DNA of 64,000 nucleotides from Colwellia sp. MB02u-6 (GCF_014077095.1 NZ_JACGVG010000027.1:1-64000); one strand, 5' to 3'; positions 37,836 to 47,754 are shown, numbered from the stretch's first letter. The notes: generated from the letters alone by a model not told the origin. Made by a program: numbers and translations.

Positions 37836-39193
37836 TAAAAGCTCAGCCCTATAATGATATAAATAATGAGTGTTAGTACCGCGCCCACTAAGGCATAAGG
37901 TAATTGGGTTTTAACGTGCTCAAAGTGATCACAGCCACTGGCAATTGAGGCGACAATGGTGGTGTCGGAAATAGGTGATGCATGATCGCCAAATATACCG
38001 CCACCGAGCACGGCAGCCACCAAAAATTCAATAGGTAAGCCGCTTTGTTGCGCGATAGGTACAGCAATGGGGATCAGTATCGCAAAGGTGCCCCATGATG
38101 TGCCGGTTGCAAAAGCCATTATAGCAGCGGCAATAAATAAAATGGGAGCCATTAAAAATAATGGCACTTCAACATTAATTAATTGGCTGACATAAACCCC
38201 GGTACCAAGCGCTTTAATAGCGTCACCAAAAGCAAACGACAATACTAAAATGGCGACAACAGGTGACATATATTTAATACCGGTAACAATAGTTTTAACA
38301 ACAGTTGACCATGACATGAGCTTATGGCTGATAATTAATAGCACTAAGAATACTAGCGCACCAACCACAGACCAAAACACAGAGAAAGCACCAGAGCCTC
38401 GACGTATATCACCATCACCGGTAAACCAAAGCAGTATAAAAGTGCCAATTAATAGCGTTAGCATCGGGAACCACATAATATAGGCGGGGGCAACATCATC
38501 AACCGTGGTTTTTTGTTGTGCTTGTACTACCGATTCAGCACGCTTTAATGGTCCAAAAACTCGGCCACTAAAGGCGGTGTAATAAGCTAAAGCAACCGCA
38601 ATAATGGCGTAAAAATTATAGCCAATGGTAGCAATTAAAATACCGACCGGATCCTTAAGTGAATAACCATCAAGTAAGCCTAAAACATAAGCTCCCCAGC
38701 CATTAATCAAAAATAAAATACTGATGGGTGCACAGGTTGAATCCACCAAGTAAGCTAGCCTAGCTCGGCTAAGCTTGTGCTGATCGAATAGCTTTTGACT
38801 CGCCATGCCGGCAGTAAACATGCTGAGATTAGTATCAGTAAAAATGGTGGTACCGATCACTGTGGGTAATATGCTAGCTTGTCGGCTGTTTTTCACTAAG
38901 TTTAATGAGGCAAGGTGATTAATAAAGCCGTTTACCGCGCCTGATTGATTCATCAAGGTGACTAACGCGCCAATTAATAAGCTGAAACTGACAATATATA
39001 TGTTACCTAAAGAATAAAATACTTTCGCAATGCCAAGTGTAGTGCCAGTTAAACCGTCAATAGGATGACCATTTTCTATCATGACATAACAAAGCGTTAC
39101 ACCACATAAAAGTGCAAAAAGTGCTTTTTTTCGCCATATGGCAATGATAATAGCAACAAGCGGGGGAAGTAAGCTAAAAACACTGTCTTGCAT
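37835..39193 (-). CDS. Na+/H+ antiporter, NhaC family
   Basis: A 452-aa membrane carrier with about 11 hydrophobic segments. NhaC-type features include the TTIFTDTNLSMFTAGMASQ motif, VDSTCAPISILFLINGWGAYV, a central FATGTSWGTFAILIPIAVPIA and the GGGIFGDHASPISDTTIVAS block. These proteins exchange sodium (or malate/lactate in MleN) for protons. The start of the RluA-like gene overlaps its stop by one base. In a marine organism a role in sodium export is likely. Confidence 0.88.
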   Translation of the reverse strand: MQDSVFSLLPPLVAIIIAIWRKKALFALLCGVTLCYVMIENGHPIDGLTGTTLGIAKVFYSLGNIYIVSFSLLIGALVTLMNQSGAVNGFINHLASLNLVKNSRQASILPTVIGTTIFTDTNLSMFTAGMASQKLFDQHKLSRARLAYLVDSTCAPISILFLINGWGAYVLGLLDGYSLKDPVGILIATIGYNFYAIIAVALAYYTAFSGRVFGPLKRAESVVQAQQKTTVDDVAPAYIMWFPMLTLLIGTFILLWFTGDGDIRRGSGAFSVFWSVVGALVFLVLLIISHKLMSWSTVVKTIVTGIKYMSPVVAILVLSFAFGDAIKALGTGVYVSQLINVEVPLFLMAPILFIAAAIMAFATGTSWGTFAILIPIAVPIAQQSGLPIEFLVAAVLGGGIFGDHASPISDTTIVASIASGCDHFEHVKTQLPYALVGAVLTLIIYIIIGLSF

Positions 39194-39583
39194 AGTAAAC
39201 CTTTATTATTATTTTATGTTGGGGGGGAACTTGTAGCTATAATTTAAAAATTTACAGCAGCTAACTTTACCGTAAGCTCATCCAATAAGAAACTGTATGC
39301 TTGCAGACCTGAGTATACAAATTTTCAAAAAAAGAAACATACTTTGACTGAATTGCTGCAATATCTGAGTTAGCTAAAGATAAATGCAGCAATATAGCGT
39401 ATATTTTACCAGAGTAAGGTGATGAGTTAAAAGTGAGAGAGCAAATTTTTACCGTTTTGTTGGTACTTTATTTACTTGACCTAACGCATATTTAAAGAAT
39501 AATAAATCATTGTAGCCATTGAAAAATTCACATTTCACCCTTAAATAACAGTCACTCACTGGCGTAACGCATCAGGAACTATT
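39194..39583. other. Divergent intergenic region between nhaC-like gene and gshA
   Basis: A 390-bp spacer with the likely gshA promoter toward its right end. No gene or RNA is seen. Confidence 0.5.
39476..39504 (+). promoter_or_regulatory. Possible gshA promoter
   Basis: TTGACC (39476-39481) matches the -35 consensus at 5 of 6 bases. An AT-rich -10 candidate (ATAATA, 39499-39504) follows at 17-bp spacing, about 80 bp before the gshA start. Confidence 0.4.
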
Positions 39584-41185
39584 TTGACATTAACATTAAA
39601 CGAATATATCACGGCTTTTACTCAAGAAAAGCATCAATCTTCTTTGAGCCAATTTGGTCGAGGTATAGAACGTGAAGCACTTCGGGTGCTACCACAAGGC
39701 GGGTTGTCTGAACGCCCGCACAGTGAACGATTAGGCTCGGCGTTAACCCATCCTAATATTACCACCGACTACTCAGAAACTTTGATGGAATTTATCACCC
39801 CAGTGAGTTATAAACCTGAAACGGTTATAGCCCAACTTGAAGATGTACAAAAGTTTACTTTAAGCCAACTTGATGGGGAGCTATTATGGCCAATGAGTAT
39901 GCCGTGCTTTGTTGATGATGATGATAAAATACCCTTAGCTCAGTTTGGTAAATCTAACATAGGTAGAATGAAAACTGTTTATCGCCAAGGCTTAAAAAAT
40001 CGCTATGGTAGCATGATGCAGGTTATCTCTGGCATACACTTCAACTTTTCCTTTCCAAAAAGTTTTTTTCAATCGCTACAGACCATCGAAAAAAATACTG
40101 ATGACATTGATGATTACACTTCTGATAAATATTTTGCACTTTTAAGAAACTACAAACGTTTTTGCTGGCTGATTCCATATTTATATGGCAGTTCACCCGC
40201 TATTTGTGGCTCATTTTTAAAAAGTAAACCTACTGATTTACCATTTAAAAAAACTAAAAAAGGTTATTTGTATCTTGAGTATGCCACGTCATTACGTATG
40301 AGTGATTTAGGTTATACCAACAGTGAACAGTCATCGTTGCAAATTTGCTATAACAACTTGTCAGGCTACTTAGACGGGGTGAAAAGCGCGATTAACTTAC
40401 CGTCGAAAAAATTTGAGAAAATTGGTATTAAAGTTGATGGCAAGTACCAACAGCTTAATAGTAATGTTTTGCAAATAGAAAACGAACTATATGCGCCAGT
40501 GCGACCAAAGTGTGTTGCTAAAGCTGGCGAAAAGCCATCAGAAGCTTTAAATAATAGGGGCGTCGAGTATATTGAAGTTAGAGCACTTGATGTTAACCCC
40601 TTTTCTGCGACTGGCATTACGGTTGAACAAGTACGATTTTTAGATATTTTCCTGACTTTTTGTATGCTGGAAACGAGTCCAATACTTGACTGCAAAGCAC
40701 AGGCAACCAGTGAAGAAAATATGGATGCTGTGGTAGTAAGAGGTCGTGATCCAAGCTTATTATTACGAGATATTACCGGTAGTGCAGAAGATAACCTAGA
40801 AAAAATCGCAGCAGAAAAGTCTGTACAGCAATGGGGTGGCGAAATTTTTGCTAAAATGGCAAATATCGCCACGTTATTAGATCAAGCTAACGACAGTAAG
40901 TTATATAGCCAAGTACTGGCGGCGGAAGCAGCTAAAATTAATGACCCAAGTTTAACGCCGTCAGCACAAATTTTAGCGGCAGTGGTGGATGAAAATCAAT
41001 CATTAACTAAAATGGCACTTACTAAGGCTGTTGATTATCGCCAAGAGCTTTTAGCTAATGATTATCAAGAGTTTAACGCAGAATACTTTACTGAAACTGT
41101 CGCCGATTCATTGCAAAAAAATACTGCGATTGAAGCAAGTGATAAAGTAGACTTTGATACGTTTTTACAGGATTACTTTTCCTGA
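39584..41185 (+). CDS. gshA: Glutamate-cysteine ligase
   Basis: A 533-aa enzyme for the first step of glutathione synthesis, joining glutamate to cysteine with ATP. It belongs to the gammaproteobacterial GshA type: FGRGIEREALRV, GSALTHPNITTDYSE, MEFITPV, MSMPCFV, GRMKTVYRQGLKNRYGSMMQVISGIHFNFSFP and YIEVRALDVNPF. It begins with TTG at 39584, 6 bp after AGGA; no ATG lies near. E. coli gshA also starts with TTG. Length is close to E. coli (518 aa). No gshB is present in this window. Confidence 0.95.
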   Translation: MTLTLNEYITAFTQEKHQSSLSQFGRGIEREALRVLPQGGLSERPHSERLGSALTHPNITTDYSETLMEFITPVSYKPETVIAQLEDVQKFTLSQLDGELLWPMSMPCFVDDDDKIPLAQFGKSNIGRMKTVYRQGLKNRYGSMMQVISGIHFNFSFPKSFFQSLQTIEKNTDDIDDYTSDKYFALLRNYKRFCWLIPYLYGSSPAICGSFLKSKPTDLPFKKTKKGYLYLEYATSLRMSDLGYTNSEQSSLQICYNNLSGYLDGVKSAINLPSKKFEKIGIKVDGKYQQLNSNVLQIENELYAPVRPKCVAKAGEKPSEALNNRGVEYIEVRALDVNPFSATGITVEQVRFLDIFLTFCMLETSPILDCKAQATSEENMDAVVVRGRDPSLLLRDITGSAEDNLEKIAAEKSVQQWGGEIFAKMANIATLLDQANDSKLYSQVLAAEAAKINDPSLTPSAQILAAVVDENQSLTKMALTKAVDYRQELLANDYQEFNAEYFTETVADSLQKNTAIEASDKVDFDTFLQDYFS

Positions 41186-41648
41186 GTAACTGTTAGTTTT
41201 TAATATCACGGTAAACACCGGTAATTTGACTGCCATTATCCGTGGCAGTTATCATCGTCCTAACCGTTACTTAAATTGTGAGCAAAGCTGTTGGTGAAAT
41301 TTCAGCAAAAAAAGCGTGTTAAGATAACGCGATGTAAAGAATAAGAAGGAAATTTAGGAAGATTTTACTTTCATGTATTATGACTGGCTATTTCTTTGGT
41401 AGTTTATTTTTAATATGATTCATTTTTCTTCCTTCCTTAATGAATACTCAGCAAAAGCTTGCCTCAATGACATTGACGTTTGTTTTACCTATTTGAATAT
41501 AAGGTTATTACTAAGTTTTTATTTTATGCATCAGAATAGAGTTTTCCAAGCAGGTGCTAGAAAAAAGTGTCATATATAGCGACTTTAATCTGAAAATTCG
41601 ACAATATTCTGGCATGATATTATCACTCAAAACTAAGTAACTGCATTC
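41186..41648. other. Intergenic region downstream of gshA
   Basis: A 463-bp spacer. A short inverted repeat (ACTGCCA / TGGCAGT, about 41229-41249) may end the gshA transcript but lacks a T run. No other feature is recognised. Confidence 0.5.
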
Positions 41649-42272
41649 ATGGCCTTTTTTAAAACACTTATTATTTCTGCGTTAGCTTGCTTAACGTTAT
41701 CAAGTTGTGCAACTAGCCCACCAAAAAATCCTGAAAATTTATGCGAAATATTCCGCGAACATAGAGATTGGTACTTTATTGCAAAAGAAGTGCGCGAACG
41801 TTGGGGTGTACCTATTCATGTGCCGATGAGTATGATGTATCAAGAAAGCTCATTTAAAGCCGGTGCATTGCCGCCTAGGGACTACCTGCTAGGGTTTATT
41901 CCTTGGGGAAGAGTTAGTAGCGCTTATGGCTATTCACAAGCAAAAACTATGACTTGGGCAGACTACGTGAGAGAAACTGACAATGCCGGTGCTGATCGTG
42001 ATGACTTTGAAGATGCTATCGATTTTATGGGCTGGTTTATTTTTAAAACTCAAAAAATTAATAAGGTCTCTAAATGGGATGGCTACAACCAGTATTTAAA
42101 TTATCATGAAGGTTGGAGCGGCTTTAAACATAAAAGTTATAAGAAAAAATCTTGGTTAAGTAAGGTGGCCCGAAAAGTCGATCGTCGTGGTAAGCGTTAT
42201 TCAAGTCAGCTTAAAAGCTGTGAAGAAGAACTTAATCATGGTTGGTTATGGCGTTTATTTTTTGGTGATTAA
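41649..42272 (+). CDS. Transglycosylase-SLT-like lipoprotein
   Basis: A 207-aa predicted lipoprotein. The lipobox LSSC places the lipidated cysteine at about C20. Residues about 45-165 resemble the lytic transglycosylase fold: MSMMYQESSFKAGALPP contains the likely catalytic glutamate in the ES.F motif. AYGYSQAKTMTWADY and YNQYLNYHEGW align with later SLT motifs. It may cut peptidoglycan glycan strands from the outer membrane. The C-terminal tail is Lys/Arg-rich. Similarity beyond the motifs is modest. Confidence 0.75.
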   Translation: MAFFKTLIISALACLTLSSCATSPPKNPENLCEIFREHRDWYFIAKEVRERWGVPIHVPMSMMYQESSFKAGALPPRDYLLGFIPWGRVSSAYGYSQAKTMTWADYVRETDNAGADRDDFEDAIDFMGWFIFKTQKINKVSKWDGYNQYLNYHEGWSGFKHKSYKKKSWLSKVARKVDRRGKRYSSQLKSCEEELNHGWLWRLFFGD

Positions 42273-42925
42273 TTCGTTTACTATGACAGAGGTTAACAAG
42301 TTTTTAGCCTCGAGTTATTTTTGTCGCTTTATGACTAGCAATATGACTAGCCGCTACTAAACCAATGGCAAGCTTTTATCCCACTTCAGATTGCTGGTAC
42401 CTTACACGGTCAGTCTATTATGCTTGGTTCCTACCACTTATCCCTACCACAGGTTTTTATTCAATAGCGCGAGATTAACAGTAGAAAAATGACAATACAG
42501 TCAAGCTTGTAGGTGATTTTATTTGGTTGAGCATATCGCTGTGTTGGGGGTAACCAGCACAAGTGGGCGACAACTTAATGCAATGGCTATTAGCTTTAGT
42601 ATTCTAAAAATTGTGCTGTAGTTAAAGCTTAATTAAATGGCTGCTGATTTAATTAGTCCGATATCGCTTTATGCTTTGAGCCAACTTTGCTGTGCAATAT
42701 TGCATATAATTAGACCATACTCTTACATAACTTTACTGCACCGTTTTATTCGTTAGTTCCATAGCATAGTTCTTGCCAAAGTTGATAAAAATAGTATTAT
42801 TTTTTAACAACTCAGTGTGAGTAAGGGCTAGAAAATAAACGTAGTGATTTTTAAAAAAAAATTCATTTTATTTGGAAAAATCGATTGCAAAACTCAAAGG
42901 CTATTTGTTGGAGGGCTCGCATTTG

Positions 42926-43016
42926 TTATCCACAGAAATTGTGGAAACATCGTCTGAAGATCTAGAGCTGTGCATAACCTTGTTAGTAAGTCTTGTTGGT
43001 GAATGTTCTATCCACA
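42926..43016. promoter_or_regulatory. Cluster of three DnaA-box-like sites
   Basis: TTATCCACA at 42926-42934 is a perfect DnaA R box. TGTGCATAA at 42969-42977 is a perfect TTATNCACA box on the minus strand. CTATCCACA at 43008-43016 differs at one base. Orientation is forward, reverse, forward with about 40-bp spacing. The cluster is not near a dnaA or gidA gene, so it is probably not oriC. It could be a DnaA titration or reactivation locus. Confidence 0.5.
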
Positions 43017-43156
43017 AAAAACTCTAAAAATGAGCCAGACGCTTTGGGCTAAATGTCATTTACTGATTAGCTTTATATGATGAAATGAATAACTGAGGAC
43101 GCTAGTTCACTATTACATCCAACTTATTAAAGCTTAGTTATTGAAGAGTTCATAAG

Positions 43157-43193
43157 AAAAAGGCACCGTTGACTTAGGTTCAACGGTGCCTTT
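43157..43193 (-). terminator. Terminator of the yfjD gene
   Basis: A 14-bp perfect stem (right arm TCAACGGTGCCTTT) with a 7-base loop lies 30 bp past the yfjD stop. On the minus strand it ends in a T run. Confidence 0.88.
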
Positions 43194-43222
43194 GCGTGAA
43201 AAGCTAGTTTAGCCTTTAATCG

Positions 43223-44500
43223 CTAAGGTTTAATACCATCATAAAAATCAGGTAAAATTCTAACTGTTTTGATCATATTGTCTTTTACTGCGATAATTTC
43301 TAGCGGGTAGCCTGCTATTCTAACGCTTAAGTTTGCTTCTGGAATGTCTTCAAGGTATTCCAAAATTAAGCCATTGATAGTTTTTGGGCCATCAGTAGGG
43401 AAATTCCAGGCCATTTCTTTATTCACGTCACGTACGGTGGCACTGCCATCAACTAAATAGCTGCCGTCGGGTTGAATATTAACTTCATCACTGGTGGTTG
43501 GCGTCATCGTTGTAGTGAAATCACCAACAATTTCTTCAAGAATATCTTCTAAGGTTACTAAACCTTGAATATCACCATATTCATCAACCACTAAGCCTAT
43601 GCGCTCTTTTGCATGTTGAAACTTTAACAGTTGTACATTGAGGGGAGTACCTTCAGGAATAAAATAAATTTCTCGCACAGCACGTAACAAGGTTGCTTTG
43701 GTAAATTGTTCTCTTGAGACTAATCGCAAGGCATCGCGCATGTGAACATAACCTACTACATCGTCAATATTGTCACGATATAATAATACCCGGGTATGGT
43801 TTGACTGGGTAAGTTGTTTTTGGATGCGTTTCCACTCGTTATTGATATCGATGCCAACCAGTTCATTACGCGGGATCATAATATCTTCAACGGTGACATT
43901 TTCTAAATCGAGAATACCCACCAGCATGTCTTGATCTTGAGATTTCAATAAGGCACCTGATTCATTTACCACGGTGCGTAATTCTTCAGAGCTTAAACTG
44001 TGTTGTTCACGTTGTTCTGAACTAATCCCTAATATGGCTAATATGCCATTGGTAATCCAATTGACCGCAATAACGAAAGGGTAGAGTAGCTTTAAAAGCA
44101 AAACGAGGATCAATGAACTCGGAAACGCGACTTTTTCTGGATATAGTGCCGCTAAGGTTTTTGGCGTTATTTCAGCAAAAATCAAAATAACTAACGTTAG
44201 CAACAAGCCGGAATAAAACACGCCTGCGTCGCCGTACAATCGTTGCGCTATGATGCCGGTAATTAGGGTAGCAAAAATATTGACTAAGTTATTGCCAATC
44301 AAGATTAGGCCAATTAATTTATCTGGTTTTGCCAGTAATTTACTGACCCTTTTTGCGCCACTATGATTTTGTTTTTCTAGGTGTTTTAACCGATACCGGT
44401 TAATCGACATCATGCCCGTTTCAGAACCAGAGAAATAGGCTGATATGAATATGAGAATGCCAAGTACGACAAACAGCATATCGGTAGAGATGTTATCCAA
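43223..44500 (-). CDS. yfjD: CorC/HlyC-family CNNM-domain protein (YfjD type)
   Basis: A 425-aa membrane protein of the DUF21 (CNNM) class. The N-terminal third has three to four membrane helices with the SGSETGMMSINRYRLKHL motif. Two CBS domains follow (about 195-320; IMIPRNELVGID and VVDEYGDIQGLVTLEDILEEIVGD). A C-terminal CorC/HlyC domain (about 335-420) completes it. Members are linked to magnesium or cobalt handling. It lies next to ypjD and close to ffh, as in E. coli yfjD-ypjD-ffh. Confidence 0.9.
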   Translation of the reverse strand: MDNISTDMLFVVLGILIFISAYFSGSETGMMSINRYRLKHLEKQNHSGAKRVSKLLAKPDKLIGLILIGNNLVNIFATLITGIIAQRLYGDAGVFYSGLLLTLVILIFAEITPKTLAALYPEKVAFPSSLILVLLLKLLYPFVIAVNWITNGILAILGISSEQREQHSLSSEELRTVVNESGALLKSQDQDMLVGILDLENVTVEDIMIPRNELVGIDINNEWKRIQKQLTQSNHTRVLLYRDNIDDVVGYVHMRDALRLVSREQFTKATLLRAVREIYFIPEGTPLNVQLLKFQHAKERIGLVVDEYGDIQGLVTLEDILEEIVGDFTTTMTPTTSDEVNIQPDGSYLVDGSATVRDVNKEMAWNFPTDGPKTINGLILEYLEDIPEANLSVRIAGYPLEIIAVKDNMIKTVRILPDFYDGIKP

Positions 44501-44586
44501 AAGGTATCCTATTGATGCGTTATTTATAAGCAGTACTACAAGACCAAAGTGGAAAAGTAATACAAAGTTAACTTATACCCTAAAAA

Positions 44587-45387
44587 TTATAATAAGAGAA
44601 ATTCTTTCACAAATCGGCTACCAAAATAAGCCAAAGTCAGTATGAAGGTGGCAATTACGGTTAATATGAGTACCCGTTGGCCACGCCAACCTTGTTTAAA
44701 ATGTCCCCATAACGTTAAAAAATAAATGCTGCAGGCGATCAGCGATAAAATAGTTTTATGTGCATTTACTTTTGAGATCATGCCGTCAAGAAACAAAAAG
44801 CCTAATGCTTGGCTGAGCAATAGGCTGATAGTACCTAACAGTAAAATAATATATAACTGGCGTTCAACTTGCATTAAAGGCGGTAAGTGATGTACGGCTT
44901 GTATATTTTTACTTTTTAATTTTTTATTGATGTAGGCAACTTGGAAGGCATACAAAGTGGCGATAACTAAAATACAATAGGCAATAAGGGCTAAAGTAAT
45001 GTGGCTTAACATGGCAAGCTTATCGCTAACAATTTCCATATTACCTATAGGTGAAATGAAAATCATACTGAGTTGCCAAAGGCCAGCAAAACCATAAATC
45101 ACGGGCAATAATAAATTAACCTTGAAGCGTAAAGCGACCGTCGAAATCACTAAGGTAATAATTAGACTGACCAGCGAAACCACATTAGGTAGCGAGAAAT
45201 TAAGGTGGTTATGCGTAAATAAAAATTGTGAGCTACTTAATACATGAAAAACAATCGCCAAACAGGCAAAAATCAAGGTAATGATTAAGTTTGGTCCTTT
45301 CGGATGAAATAAACGCGATAAAATTGATATCGTCGCCACGCTGTAGCATACAAACGCAGTAAATGAACTGATACTTGAAAATTCCAC
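44587..45387 (-). CDS. ypjD: Cytochrome c assembly (CcsA-like) membrane protein YpjD
   Basis: A 266-aa integral membrane protein with about eight hydrophobic segments. The family pattern includes the HITLALIAYCILVIATLYAFQVAYI helix and the ...HKTILSLIACSIYFLTLWGHFKQGWRGQR region with conserved His and Trp. YpjD proteins share the CcsA fold; the E. coli homologue is linked to magnesium/cobalt resistance with YfjD. The start is taken as GTG at 45387 because GGAG lies 6 bp before it. An upstream TTG at 45420 has no such signal. Confidence 0.85.
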   Translation of the reverse strand: MEFSSISSFTAFVCYSVATISILSRLFHPKGPNLIITLIFACLAIVFHVLSSSQFLFTHNHLNFSLPNVVSLVSLIITLVISTVALRFKVNLLLPVIYGFAGLWQLSMIFISPIGNMEIVSDKLAMLSHITLALIAYCILVIATLYAFQVAYINKKLKSKNIQAVHHLPPLMQVERQLYIILLLGTISLLLSQALGFLFLDGMISKVNAHKTILSLIACSIYFLTLWGHFKQGWRGQRVLILTVIATFILTLAYFGSRFVKEFLLL

Positions 45388-45498
45388 AAAGAGCTCCAAA
45401 AAATTAAAAATTGTCCACAAGGTAAATAATACTGCTAGTTAATATTTGCTATAGCGATTCTAGCAGAACCTCTAGCAGACTCCATACTATTGTTTATT

Positions 45499-46006
45499 TT
45501 ATATCAAGAGTTTACGCAAAGGTTTAATGGCTAAGAATGTTAATACGCCAAGACAAGTTAAGCCAAACCAAAAAGCTATTAACTGGTGACTGTGTTGCAT
45601 TTGCTGACTAATAGTAATGTTAAAATAGACTAGCCCCCAGTCCAATAATAAACCAAAACTAATGGCAGAAATGCTAATGCCTAAAAGGTACTTTATCAAT
45701 ACGCTACTACCCATTTCATTTTTGATCACGCCTAAGGTTGAGATTTTAGTGGCCGGAGCTGAAGATCCTGATCGTCGTAGTTTAGTCGCCACAGGGATCA
45801 CGCCACACGAACATAACGGCAATGGTGCACCAATAAATGCTGCTTTAATAATGGCTTTATTACCATAACCTAAATACTGGCTTAAAATTTTAGTGAGTAC
45901 CTAAACTTTCATTAGGCCAGCAAAAAGTAAACCGAGTAATAGCCATGGGCTAGCTTCGACAGCTGAGCTGTAATAAATTATTAAAAAATAAGGTAAAGGT
46001 ATTCAC
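45499..46006 (-). pseudogene. Broken YraQ/DUF318-type permease
   Basis: Minus-strand remains of a predicted permease normally about 300-400 aa long. From a GTG at 46006 the frame reads VNTFTLFFNNLLQLS. A one-base frameshift near 45958-45970 leads into VEASPWLLLGLLFAGLMKV. A TAG at 45901-45903 then interrupts, where a tryptophan codon probably stood. The frame continues through LGYGNKAIIKAAFIGAPLPLCSCGVIPVATKLRRSG. After SSAPAT it jumps to STLGVIKNEMGSSVLIKYLLGI, which belongs to the C-terminal half of the family, so the central part appears deleted. The gene is inactive. Confidence 0.8.
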
Positions 46007-46208
46007 ACTTGGTCCAAAAGTGAGTTAATTACTGGGAGTTTATCATAAATTTTTTCACTGTTATTGATCTATAATCAGGCTTTTTTTTCTACATATCGTA
46101 AGATTAAATCTCATCATTAGCTTAAAAAGATAACTTCTACTTTCGCTAATTAATTGTACGGGTATAATAGAGGTAATTTTTTGCGCAAAGTTAATATTTG
46201 AGTCATTT

Positions 46209-47591
46209 ATGTTTGAAAATCTTTCCGATCGTTTAACGAAAACACTAAAAAATATCAGTGGCCGTGGTCGCTTAACTGAAGACAATATAAAAGAAACTTT
46301 ACGTGAAGTACGGATGGCCTTATTAGAAGCTGATGTCGCTTTACCGGTTATTCGCGATTTTATTGCCAAAGTAAAAGAAAGTGCTGTTGGGCAAGATGTT
46401 TCTAAAAGCTTAACGCCAGGTCAGGTTTTTGTAAAAATTGTTCGTACTGAACTTGAAATGGCCATGGGTGAAGTTAATGAAGCCCTTAACCTAAAAACAG
46501 CACCGCCAGCCGTTGTGTTAATGGCCGGCTTACAAGGTGCAGGTAAGACGACCTCTGTTGCGAAGCTAGCTAAATTTTTAACTGAGCGTGAAAAGAAAAA
46601 AGTGCTTGTGGTAAGTGCTGATGTTTATCGCCCCGCAGCGATTAAACAACTGGAAATGTTAGCCACTGAAATTAATGTTGGCTTTTTCCCAAGTGATATT
46701 AATCAAAAGCCTATTGATATTGCTAACGGGGCGATTGACCACGCGAAGAAAAACTTTTTTGATGTTGTTATTGTTGATACCGCCGGACGTTTGCACATCG
46801 ACGGCGAAATGATGGCTGAGATCCAACAATTACACGCCGCCATTAACCCCATTGAAACCTTGTTCACGGTTGACGCTATGACAGGTCAAGATGCGGCTAA
46901 TACCGCTAAAGTCTTTAATGACGCCTTACCATTAACCGGTATTATCTTAACCAAAACTGACGGTGATGCCCGTGGTGGTGCAGCGTTATCTATTCGCCAT
47001 ATTACTGGTAAACCCATCAAGTTTATGGGGGTTGGCGAAAAAATTGAAGCCTTAGAACCTTTTCATCCGGACAGAATTGCTTCTCGTATACTTGGTATGG
47101 GCGATGTACTTTCTTTAATTGAAGAGGTCGAGCAAAAAGTTGATCGGAAACAAGCCGAAAAATTAGCGAAAAAAGTAAAAAGTGGTAAAGGCTTCGATTT
47201 AGAAGACTTTCGTGACCAACTTGTGCAAATGAAAAGCATGGGCGGCATGATGGGCATGATGGATAAATTACCCGGTATGGGCAATATGTCGGAACAAGTT
47301 AAAGGCCAAATGGATGATAAAGTGACTGTCCGTATGGAAGCTATGATTAACTCGATGACCAAAGCCGAACGACAGCGCCCTGATGTGATTAAAGGCTCAC
47401 GCAAGCGTCGTATTGCTGCCGGCTCGGGTACGCAAATACAAGACGTCAATAAATTGCTCAAACAATTTACTCAAATGCAAAAAATGATGAAAAAAATGTC
47501 CGGTAAAGGCGGCATGCAAAAAATGATGCGCTCAATGAAAGGCATGATGCCTCCGGGTGGTGGCATGGGCGGTGGTATGCCGGGCCGTTAA
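46209..47591 (+). CDS. ffh: Signal recognition particle protein Ffh
   Basis: A 460-aa GTPase that binds 4.5S RNA and signal sequences to target ribosomes to the membrane. The N domain (1-90), the GTPase G domain with GLQGAGKTTSVAKLAKFL, DTAGRL and TKTDGDARGG, and the methionine-rich M domain (about 300-460) are all present. The M domain ends in a Gly/Met-rich tail. Length matches E. coli Ffh (453 aa). It is followed by its own terminator and stands apart from rpsP. Confidence 0.97.
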   Translation: MFENLSDRLTKTLKNISGRGRLTEDNIKETLREVRMALLEADVALPVIRDFIAKVKESAVGQDVSKSLTPGQVFVKIVRTELEMAMGEVNEALNLKTAPPAVVLMAGLQGAGKTTSVAKLAKFLTEREKKKVLVVSADVYRPAAIKQLEMLATEINVGFFPSDINQKPIDIANGAIDHAKKNFFDVVIVDTAGRLHIDGEMMAEIQQLHAAINPIETLFTVDAMTGQDAANTAKVFNDALPLTGIILTKTDGDARGGAALSIRHITGKPIKFMGVGEKIEALEPFHPDRIASRILGMGDVLSLIEEVEQKVDRKQAEKLAKKVKSGKGFDLEDFRDQLVQMKSMGGMMGMMDKLPGMGNMSEQVKGQMDDKVTVRMEAMINSMTKAERQRPDVIKGSRKRRIAAGSGTQIQDVNKLLKQFTQMQKMMKKMSGKGGMQKMMRSMKGMMPPGGGMGGGMPGR

Positions 47592-47620
47592 TTTGATGCT
47601 TTAAATTATGCTTTTAAAAC

Positions 47621-47651
47621 AAAAAAGGTAGCGCATTGCTACCTTTTTTTT
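47621..47651 (+). terminator. ffh terminator
   Basis: A 12-bp stem (AAAAAAGGTAGC / GCTACCTTTTTT) with a short loop and T run lies 29 bp after the ffh stop. Confidence 0.9.
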
Positions 47652-47754
47652 GTTTCCCTTTGCGCCATGTTGGCATAAATTTATAAAAAAAGTGGCTGAT
47701 TTAGTGCTTTAATCGATATTTTTTCTTTACTCAATATTGGTCATAGCGGCTAAA

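Larger units (their letters stand above)
42273..43222. other. Long gene-free region with clustered DnaA-box sequences
   Basis: At 950 bp this is the largest gene-free stretch in the window. No coding frame with a ribosome-binding site or recognised RNA was found. An A/T-rich segment at about 42840-42900 is followed by three DnaA-box-like 9-mers within 91 bp (listed separately). A strong minus-strand terminator closes the right end. Confidence 0.6.

Noticed and set aside
42273-43222. oriC
   Set aside because: Although DnaA boxes are present, dnaA, dnaN, mnmG and other origin neighbours are absent and there are too few boxes for a typical origin.
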